Shown here piece by piece: positions 5,881 to 10,702 of a stretch of DNA of 10,702 nucleotides; position 1 is the first letter of the stretch; each line of letters opens with the position of its first letter. A program made the translations under genes and the position numbers. The notes under the pieces are model-generated. The model was not told the origin of the DNA. It made no database searches and saw only the letters and a list, made by a program, of their open reading frames with translations. The stretch is from Bryobacterales bacterium. GTDB lineage: Bacteria > Acidobacteriota > Terriglobia > Bryobacterales > Bryobacteraceae. The stretch is taken from assembly GCA_003154855.1 (NCBI GenBank), contig PMEV01000107.1:974-11675 (forward strand). The letters are read 5' to 3'.

Positions 5881-6393
5881 TTAGGGCTTTGCGGACGCCG
5901 GCTGCCAGAGCTCAATCTTATTCCCATCCAGGTCATAGATCCAGGCAAAGCGACCATAGGATTCATTCATTCGTTTGGCGTCAATCTTTACTCCCTCTTG
6001 TTTTAAGCGGTCGAGCAAAGCATCCAGATCGTCCACGATGTAGTTGACCATGAACGGTTGCGTGGCTGGGACATAGTCAGTGGAGGCGGGAAAAATAGTC
6101 CAAACCGTAACGTGTTCCTTTTGAGGGTCATCGTGTTCGCGCCACGGAAGCATCACGCCTCCGCCTTTGTCGGCGAGTCCAAGATGCTCCGAATACCATT
6201 CGCGCATCCGATCGCGATTAGCGGATTTGAAGAAAACACCGCCGATTCCAAGGATGCGCCCGCGCTGCTCCATTTTGACAGGCGGCTTCGACTTTTCAGG
6301 TTGCGGAGATTGCACTTTCTGTCCTCCTTTTAAGCCGGCCGAGATGAGCAACAGCGAGCCGAGCGCAACTGTGCTCCAGGGTATTCCTTGCAT
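5881..6393 (-). CDS. VOC-family (glyoxalase-like) protein with N-terminal export-like segment
   Basis: A 170-residue protein. Residues 1-24 (PWSTVALGSLLLISAGLKGG) are hydrophobic and look like a signal peptide or membrane anchor without a lipobox cysteine. They are followed by a Lys/Pro linker (25-45) and one VOC domain (about 47-165). The domain has two beta-alpha-beta-beta-beta modules: GIGGVFFKSANRDRMREWYSEHLGL, and MVNYIVDDLDALLDRLKQEGV ending DLDGNKIELWQP. The last motif keeps the usual Glu (E161). The positions that hold His in metal-dependent glyoxalases read Gly/Val and Asn here, so glyoxalase I activity is doubtful. The start is ATG 6393, with TACAAT just upstream; an internal ATG (M41, 6273) would remove the export segment and leave a normal cytosolic VOC protein. 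The gene is lower in GC (28 of 60 bases in 5941-6000) than its neighbours, suggesting transfer. The substrate is unknown. Confidence 0.8.
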   Translation of the reverse strand: MQGIPWSTVALGSLLLISAGLKGGQKVQSPQPEKSKPPVKMEQRGRILGIGGVFFKSANRDRMREWYSEHLGLADKGGGVMLPWREHDDPQKEHVTVWTIFPASTDYVPATQPFMVNYIVDDLDALLDRLKQEGVKIDAKRMNESYGRFAWIYDLDGNKIELWQPASAKP

Positions 6394-6709
6394 GTGTGGA
6401 TTGTACCAGTTTCGATTCGAATGGAGAAAACGACGGTTCGCTCAAGGTTCGCCGCGATTCACCCTTATCTAGATCGCGCATGAGGTTTCGAACTGGCTTG
6501 GCATCGCCCGTAGAGAACCAGGCTTGCGGGATCGCAAAGTATCCCAGATTGCGTGTTCATCGGCACGAGGCGCGGATGACTCCTGCAAAACGCCGTAGTG
6601 TCTACCGGCCGCGTGGCGATCATGCGGCGTGCCACTCAGACGGATCACTACTACTACCTCCTTGCCTTGCGTGTACTGCGATCTGGGGAAACGCGGAGTG
6701 AGGACGGCG
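6394..6709. other. 316-base gap between VOC gene and small gene
   Basis: No convincing gene is seen; the open frames here show no recognisable domain. It holds the VOC promoter (6400-6405), the 8-bp palindrome ATTCGAAT (6415-6422), and from 6666 the leader segment CTTGCGTGTACTGCGATCTGGGG that is shared with 5655-5676. The first part is lower in GC like the VOC gene, and GC rises again towards 6690. Confidence 0.5.
6400..6405 (-). promoter_or_regulatory. -10 box of the VOC gene
   Basis: Read on the minus strand this is TACAAT, five of six to consensus. The expected start point falls on or next to the ATG at 6393, so the message may be leaderless. The -35 position (TTCTCC, 17-bp spacer) is weak. 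Confidence 0.4.
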
Positions 6710-6931
6710 GTGCGGGTGGAGTGCTATGCGGGGTACAAGGCGGGGCAGCGGCCGGTCCGCTTTTCGCTCGGCGAGAGGGAATACCGGGTGGAGGAGGCCG
6801 TCGACCAGTGGTACAGCCCCGAGGCCACGTGGTTTCGCGTGCGCGCCGAGGACGGCAACCTGTACGTGCTGCGGCACGCCGAGGATCCGCAGGAGGAGCT
6901 GTGGACGTTGGAGGCTTTCCGGCGGTCTTGA
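6710..6931 (+). CDS. Small protein of unknown function (73 aa)
   Basis: The product reads from GTG 6710 as MRVECYAGYKAGQRPVRF and continues LGEREYRVEEAVDQWYSPEA, TWFRVRAEDGNLYVLRHAED and PQEELWTLEAFRRS. It is a compact, all-beta-looking polypeptide: alternating strands with RFSLGERxYxVEE, a central DQWYSPEATWFRVRAEDGNLYVLRH and a final ELWTLEAF. It has no signal peptide or membrane segment. I have a vague memory of similar short proteins in Acidobacteriota but no name or function. GTG 6710 has GAGGA (6700-6704) 5 bases upstream; an alternative GTG at 6698 has GGGGAA 7 bases upstream and would add four residues. Codon bias fits the high-GC neighbours. A truncated relative lies at 5655-5754. 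Its stop codon is part of the -35 box of the next gene. Confidence 0.65.
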   Translation: MRVECYAGYKAGQRPVRFSLGEREYRVEEAVDQWYSPEATWFRVRAEDGNLYVLRHAEDPQEELWTLEAFRRS

Positions 6932-6958
6932 CATTCGGCTGTGACTAGTATATATATT
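6928..6958 (+). promoter_or_regulatory. Promoter of the padR-ADOP operon
   Basis: A perfect TTGACA (6928-6933), which contains the TGA stop of the preceding gene, is followed by TATATA at 6951-6956 (17-bp spacer) or TATATT at 6953-6958 (19-bp spacer). The predicted start lies near 6964, about 6 bases before the ATG at 6970; there is no Shine-Dalgarno, so the mRNA is probably leaderless or nearly so. Confidence 0.65.
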
Positions 6959-6969
6959 GATTCGTATAC
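6948..6969. promoter_or_regulatory. Candidate PadR operator
   Basis: GTATAT (6948-6953) and GTATAC (6964-6969) form an imperfect dyad with a 10-base centre that covers the -10 box and the start point, ending at the padR ATG. PadR proteins commonly repress their own promoter through such AT-rich dyads; the binding is inferred. Confidence 0.4.
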
Positions 6970-7335
6970 ATGAAAACGCCAAGTCCGGAGAACTTTCTTC
7001 CGCTGAAGCCGCATTGGTTTCACGTGCTGCTATCGCTGGCGGACGATGAGCAGCACGGCTACGGGATCATGCAGGAGGTGCTGGAGCGCACGGGCGGCAA
7101 GGTGCGGTTGTGGCCGGCGACGCTGTATGGCACGCTCAGGCGGCTGATGGAGGAGGACCTGATCGCGGAATCCGACCAGCGGCCGGCGCCGGAGCTGGAT
7201 GACGCGCGGCGGCGCTATTACCGGCTGACGACGCTGGGGCGGCGCGTGCTGGCGGCGGAAAGCGCGCGATTGGAGGACCTGGTTCGGGTCATTCACTCGA
7301 AGCGCGGCCTGGCGGCGCGGAAGGTGGAAGCGTGA
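6970..7335 (+). CDS. PadR-family transcriptional regulator
   Basis: A 121-residue winged-helix repressor. Seen: LKPHWFHVLLSLADDEQHGYGIMQEVLERT (12-41) with the diagnostic HGYGI turn, the recognition region WPATLYGTLRRLMEEDLIAES (48-68), the wing RRYYRLTTLGRRVL (81-94) and a short C-terminal dimerisation helix. It is the small PadR type without the long C-terminal domain. The ATG at 6970 is well placed after a promoter with perfect TTGACA. Its stop overlaps the GTG of the permease by 4 bases (GTGA), so the two are co-transcribed and coupled. In Acidobacteriota this PadR-permease pair is recurrent, and the regulator is presumed to control permease output in response to an unknown ligand. Confidence 0.93.
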   Translation: MKTPSPENFLPLKPHWFHVLLSLADDEQHGYGIMQEVLERTGGKVRLWPATLYGTLRRLMEEDLIAESDQRPAPELDDARRRYYRLTTLGRRVLAAESARLEDLVRVIHSKRGLAARKVEA

Positions 7336-10079
7336 ATCGCACCCAGAAGCGGCCGGTCGAGATCGGCCTGAGGCTGTACCGCGCGCTGGCGCGTGCGTTT
7401 CCGCAGGAATTCCGGATCGCGTACGGCGATGAGCTGGTGCAGGCGGGCGAAGACGCCATCGAGCCGGTGTGGCGGCGGCATGGCGTGCCGGGATTGGTGC
7501 GGTTGCTCGCCGATATCGCCTGGCGGGTTCCCGCCGAGCACCTGGCCGAACTGCGGCAGGACCTACGCTACGGGCTGCGGACGCTACGCGCCTCGCCGGG
7601 CTTCACGGCGGTGGCGGTGCTCTCGCTGAGTCTGGGCATCTGCATTGTCACGTCGGCCTTCAGCGAGCTGAACGGAATGGTTTTCCGTAACCTGCCTGGA
7701 GTACCGAAGCCCGAAGAGCTGGTCGCGTTGCAGCCGCCGGCATCGTATCCCAACTACCAGCGGTACCGCGAGCGGAGCGACCTGTTCTCATCCACGTTCG
7801 CGTATCTGGCGCCGGTTCCGTTCGGCGTTTCGCTGGGCGGACGCACCGAGCGGACTTGGGGGCACCTGGTCACACCGTCGTACTTCCCTACGCTGGGGAT
7901 ACGGCCGGCGCTGGGCCGGGTGTTTGGCCAGGAACAAGAGAAGCCCGGCGGCGCGCCGAACGTGGTGGTCAGCTACCGGTTCTGGCAGAACCATCTGGGC
8001 GGGCTCCCGGCGGCGATTGGGGCGACGCTGCGCGTCAATGGACAGCCTTGCACGGTGATCGGGGTCGGCCCGAAGGGTTTTCAAGGCGCATCGCCAACGC
8101 TCTTCGGTGCGGACTTGTGGCTGCCGGTGACGGTGGGGGGGCGCGTGGCTGTGGAACTGGCGGACAACGCGCTGGAGCGGCCCAATCTGACGATGTTCCA
8201 GGTGGTGGGGCGGCTGAGGCCGGGCGTCACCGAGGCACACGCGGCATCCGAGCTGGACGCGCTGGCGCGGCGGCTGGAGCGGGAACGCGGCGACGTCAAC
8301 AGAGACCGGAAAGGCCCACGCGTACTGCTCCTGCAAGGGGGCAAATTGATCCCGCTGGCGAAACAGGACCTGCCGTTCGTGACGACGTTCCTGGCCGTGC
8401 TGAGCGGAATGGTGCTGCTGATCGCGTGCTCGAACGTGGCGAACATGATGCTGGCGCGGGCGGCGGACCGGCGCAAGGAGATCGCCGTTCGCCTGGCGCT
8501 GGGCGCCAGCCGTGCCCGGCTCATGCGCCAATTGCTGACGGAGAGCATGCTGGTAGCGGCGGCCGCCGGGGTGCTGGGGTTCCTGGGGTCCGTGTGGCTG
8601 ATGCATGGGGCCTCCCAGGTCAGGATGCCGACCCCCATGCCAATCCAATACGACCTGGCGCCCGACGGGCGGGTTTTGTTACTCACGCTGGTGGTAACCC
8701 TGTTCACCGGGCTGGCCTTCGGCCTGATCCCCGCGTTCCGGGCCACGCGGGCGGATCTGACTCCCGTGCTGAAGGAAGGCGGTGCGGTGAGGTTCTTCAA
8801 GTACCGGCGCTTGAGCCTGCGCAATCTGCTGGTAGTACAGCAGGTGGCGGGATCGCTGGCGCTTCTGCTGATTACCGCCTCGCTGGTGCTGGGCATAACG
8901 GATCTGATGGGAACGGAAGTTGGGTTCAACACCACCAGGCTGTACTTGATCTCACTGGACCCGGTTCGCGATGGATACTCCGACGAGCGTGCCACGGCAT
9001 TCTTCCACAAGCTGCTGGACCGGGTGAAGACGCTACCGGCGGTAACCGCCGCTAGCCTTACCGACACAGTACCGGCCGCGATGAGCGGCAATGGCTGGGT
9101 ACCGTTTACTACCTCCGACCAGGGAAAGCAGGCCGTCCATGGCGCCCAGAAGTGGGTGGTCGGGAAGGATTACTTCGAGACGCTGGGCATTCCGATCCTG
9201 CTCGGACGCGGCTTCCGGCGGGAGGACGAGGCGAACGAGGCGCGGGCGGTCATTGTCAACGAGAGGCTGGTACGCGAGTGCTGGAAAGGAGAGGACCCGG
9301 TGGGCCGGCGAGTCGATCTGGGCAGCTACCAGGCCTCCCCAACCGCGGGAGTGTTCCTCGCCTCGTTCGACTTTCGGCTGGGCCTGGTGGGGAGAGGGCG
9401 GCAAGTATTCGAAATCGTAGGAGTGGCGAAGGATGCCAGGTCGGACCTGGTATCGTGGGGGACACCGCCGATGATGTACTTCCCGCTGCGCCCGGCCGAC
9501 TTCGCCCTGCCCTCCTTGGAAGGGGTAACGCTGATGGTGCGGGCGGCGCCGGGTGTGGATGCTCTGAGCGCGGTGCGGCGCGAGATATCGGCACTGGACG
9601 CCAATCTCACGCCCTTCAACGCCCGGAGCGCGGAGGAGCAAATCGGCCGGGAGGCGTTTGTAATCCGGATGGGCGAGTGGACCTACGGTATGATCGGGGT
9701 GTTCGGGTTGATTCTGGCGTCGGTTGGACTGGCGGGTGTGACGGCGTATGCGGTGGCACAGCGCGGCCGGGAGATTGGGATACGGATCGCGCTTGGCGCC
9801 CAGAAGGCCGCGGTGCTGCGGCTGGTCATGAAAGAAGGAGCGGAGTTGGTAACGGCGGGCACGATCATCGGTCTGGCAGCCGCCTGGGCCGGGGCGCGCG
9901 CGCTCGCGGCGATGGAGTCCACGGCGGCCAAGTCTCTCCATGCGGTCTCCTCGGGCGCGATGCCGATGCTGCTGGTGGCCGCTCCGCTGCTGCTGGCCGG
10001 GCTGGCCCTGCTGGCCTGCTATGTACCGGCGCGCCGTTCGCTGCGCGTGGATCCGGTGGTGGCGCTGCGCCAGGAGTAG
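7332..10079 (+). CDS. ADOP-type duplicated MacB/FtsX permease
   Basis: A 915-residue ABC-type permease of the acidobacterial duplicated orphan permease class. An N-terminal cytosolic piece (1-85, ending LRQDLRYGLRTLRASPGF) leads into two tandem MacB units. Likely membrane segments are at about 91-112, 349-371, 403-425, 448-468 (first unit) and 500-521, 784-808, 838-860, 877-898 (second unit). Each unit has a large periplasmic MacB-like domain (about 113-345 and 522-780) between its first and second segment, and an FtsX-type core. Repeated landmarks are RRKEIAVRLALGASRARLMRQLL (380-402) and RGREIGIRIALGAQKAAVLRLV (811-832), which are the coupling helices. No ATPase gene is adjacent, hence 'orphan'. 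It presumably pairs with a MacB-like ATPase encoded elsewhere, acting in mechanotransmission or export. The start is GTG 7332, overlapping the padR stop. Full length and intact. Confidence 0.95.
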   Translation: MNRTQKRPVEIGLRLYRALARAFPQEFRIAYGDELVQAGEDAIEPVWRRHGVPGLVRLLADIAWRVPAEHLAELRQDLRYGLRTLRASPGFTAVAVLSLSLGICIVTSAFSELNGMVFRNLPGVPKPEELVALQPPASYPNYQRYRERSDLFSSTFAYLAPVPFGVSLGGRTERTWGHLVTPSYFPTLGIRPALGRVFGQEQEKPGGAPNVVVSYRFWQNHLGGLPAAIGATLRVNGQPCTVIGVGPKGFQGASPTLFGADLWLPVTVGGRVAVELADNALERPNLTMFQVVGRLRPGVTEAHAASELDALARRLERERGDVNRDRKGPRVLLLQGGKLIPLAKQDLPFVTTFLAVLSGMVLLIACSNVANMMLARAADRRKEIAVRLALGASRARLMRQLLTESMLVAAAAGVLGFLGSVWLMHGASQVRMPTPMPIQYDLAPDGRVLLLTLVVTLFTGLAFGLIPAFRATRADLTPVLKEGGAVRFFKYRRLSLRNLLVVQQVAGSLALLLITASLVLGITDLMGTEVGFNTTRLYLISLDPVRDGYSDERATAFFHKLLDRVKTLPAVTAASLTDTVPAAMSGNGWVPFTTSDQGKQAVHGAQKWVVGKDYFETLGIPILLGRGFRREDEANEARAVIVNERLVRECWKGEDPVGRRVDLGSYQASPTAGVFLASFDFRLGLVGRGRQVFEIVGVAKDARSDLVSWGTPPMMYFPLRPADFALPSLEGVTLMVRAAPGVDALSAVRREISALDANLTPFNARSAEEQIGREAFVIRMGEWTYGMIGVFGLILASVGLAGVTAYAVAQRGREIGIRIALGAQKAAVLRLVMKEGAELVTAGTIIGLAAAWAGARALAAMESTAAKSLHAVSSGAMPMLLVAAPLLLAGLALLACYVPARRSLRVDPVVALRQE

Positions 10080-10100
10080 GCGAGTGACCCTTACTCGCCT
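10078..10100 (+). terminator. Hairpin on the stop codon of the permease gene
   Basis: AGGCGAGT (10078-10085) and ACTCGCCT (10093-10100) form a perfect 8-bp stem with a 7-base loop; the TAG stop (10077-10079) enters the stem. No T run follows, so intrinsic termination would be weak. It may be a 3'-end stabiliser or factor-assisted terminator. Confidence 0.45.
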
Positions 10101-10157
10101 CTGGATCGATCAGGCTCGGTCTCCGACACGGCGCGCTACACCGATGGTGTGAGCCGA

Positions 10158-10334
10158 ATGATCCGCAAACGAAAGTACGACGCTCACTTCCTCCACCGCG
10201 GGAAATGGTGGGTTGCCTGGACCGAAGATGTTCCAGGAGCAGTCACGCAGGGCAGAACGCTGGAAGAGGCCCGAGAGAACCTCAAAGACGCGATTGCGCT
10301 GATGCTCGATCCCGTCGAAGCCGCCGCGCCCTAA
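10158..10334 (+). CDS. HicB-like protein without a HicA partner
   Basis: A 58-residue HicB-fold protein: KRKYDAHFLHRGKWWVAWTED, then VPGAVTQGRTLEEARENLKDAIALMLD. The motif PGAVTQGRTLEEARENL is the classic HicB-like antitoxin signature. No hicA is visible on either side: upstream is the permease and downstream a convergent gene. It is either an orphan antitoxin-like protein, a relic of a hicAB pair, or has another role. Its sequence is closer to the standard QGRTLEEAREN type than the HicB at 2224, so the two are not recent duplicates. The start may be ATG 10158 or the in-frame GTG 10149 (three more residues); neither has a good ribosome site. Its TAA overlaps the stop of the convergent RidA gene by 2 bases. 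Confidence 0.78.
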   Translation: MIRKRKYDAHFLHRGKWWVAWTEDVPGAVTQGRTLEEARENLKDAIALMLDPVEAAAP

Positions 10335-10702
10335 TCCAAGCTGGCGATGGCGTCGATTTCGACGCGCACGTCGCGGGGCAGGCGGGATATTTCGACGGTC
10401 GCGCGGGCGGGTGGGTTCTCGGGGAAATAGCGGGCGTAGACTTCGTTCATGGCTGGGAACTCGGCCATATCCTTCAGGTAGACGGTGGTCTTGAGGACCC
10501 GGGCGAGCGAAGAGCCGCAGGCCTCCAGAACGGCTTTGAGGTTCTCGAGCACCCTTTCGGTCTGGACCGCGATGCCACCCTCGACGATCTGGCCGGTGGC
10601 GGGATCGAGCGGAATCTGACCGCTTAGAAACGCGAGGTTATTCCCGGTGACGGCTTGGGAATAGGGCCCGATGGCTTGGGGCGCTTGCGATGTGGCGACG
10701 AT
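10331..10702 (-). CDS. ridA: RidA/YjgF family enamine/imine deaminase (5' end cut off)
   Basis: The frame is open to the window edge; 123 codons are visible and only about five N-terminal residues appear to be missing. RidA hydrolyses reactive enamine/imine intermediates (2-aminoacrylate and similar) released by PLP enzymes. Seen: the N-terminal APQAIGPYSQAV signature (visible residues 7-18), LAFLSGQIPLDPATGQIV (23-40), TERVLENLKAVLEACG (48-63), KTTVYLKDMAEFPAMN (71-86), and the active-site pair R100 in PPARATVEI and E115 in VEIDAIA. With five residues added these become 105 and 120, the numbers known for RidA. The protein appears complete and active. GTG 10552 is internal, not the start. It converges on the HicB-like gene. 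Confidence 0.95.
   Translation of the reverse strand: MVATSQAPQAIGPYSQAVTGNNLAFLSGQIPLDPATGQIVEGGIAVQTERVLENLKAVLEACGSSLARVLKTTVYLKDMAEFPAMNEVYARYFPENPPARATVEISRLPRDVRVEIDAIASLD

Noticed and set aside
6406..6496. Inverted similarity between CCAGTTTCGA (6406) and TCGAACTGG (6488) as ends of a mobile element
   Set aside because: The arms are about 9 bases with an indel, only 90 bases apart, with no transposase or target duplication.
6396..6701. Plus-strand open frame of 101 codons upstream of the small gene
   Set aside because: No recognisable domain, composition changes along the frame, and it overlaps the VOC promoter and the leader of the 6710 gene in another frame.
9033..9941. Minus-strand open frame of 302 codons within the permease gene
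   Set aside because: Arg/Pro-rich shadow frame; the plus strand encodes an uninterrupted 915-residue permease.
1..10702. CRISPR array, tRNA, rRNA or insertion sequence
   Set aside because: No regularly spaced repeats, no tRNA cloverleaf or rRNA-like stretch and no transposase motifs were seen on either strand.

Overview
The window looks like a chromosomal segment of an Acidobacteriota bacterium, probably Solibacter/Bryobacter-like. This is inferred from three things: high GC in most genes (43 of 60 bases in 7081-7140), a PadR regulator translationally coupled to a 915-residue duplicated MacB/FtsX-type permease (the 'acidobacterial duplicated orphan permease', ADOP, architecture), and a dense set of small toxin-antitoxin genes. 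No rRNA, tRNA, CRISPR array or transposase gene was seen.

Layout. 1-1960 (+): the end of an NtrC-type sigma-54 response regulator followed by its NtrY-like membrane histidine kinase. 2024-3958: a compact toxin-antitoxin island with three modules: HicA-HicB (+), a ribbon-helix-helix antitoxin with a PIN toxin (+), and, convergent with them, an AbrB-type antitoxin with a second PIN toxin (-). Two of the three antitoxin genes have strong symmetric operator candidates directly on the start codon. 4001-5635 (-): a long/medium-chain acyl-CoA synthetase. 5636-6709: a disturbed zone of lower GC. It holds a VOC-fold protein with an N-terminal export-like segment (-), and before it a truncated copy of the start region of the small gene found at 6710. 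6710-6931 (+): a 73-residue protein of unknown function. 6970-10079 (+): PadR regulator and ADOP permease, overlapping by 4 bases. 10149-10334 (+): an orphan HicB-like protein whose stop codon overlaps that of a convergent RidA gene (-), which runs off the window.

How the genes work together. The two-component pair should sense an envelope or cytoplasmic signal and activate sigma-54 promoters elsewhere. The toxin-antitoxin modules are each self-contained and probably autoregulated. PadR most likely represses its own promoter and thereby the ADOP permease. The acyl-CoA synthetase and RidA are housekeeping-type metabolic genes with no visible link to their neighbours.

Most notable are the regulatory DNA elements: a four-half-site operator with exact 10-bp phasing at 2575-2608, a 27-bp near-perfect palindrome at 3957-3983, several promoter-like -10 boxes placed so close to start codons that leaderless transcripts are likely, and the direct-repeat relic (5655-5754 versus 6666-6766) flanking the low-GC VOC gene. 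I see no clear new multi-gene system. The window is an accessory/toxin-antitoxin patch between ordinary acidobacterial genes.
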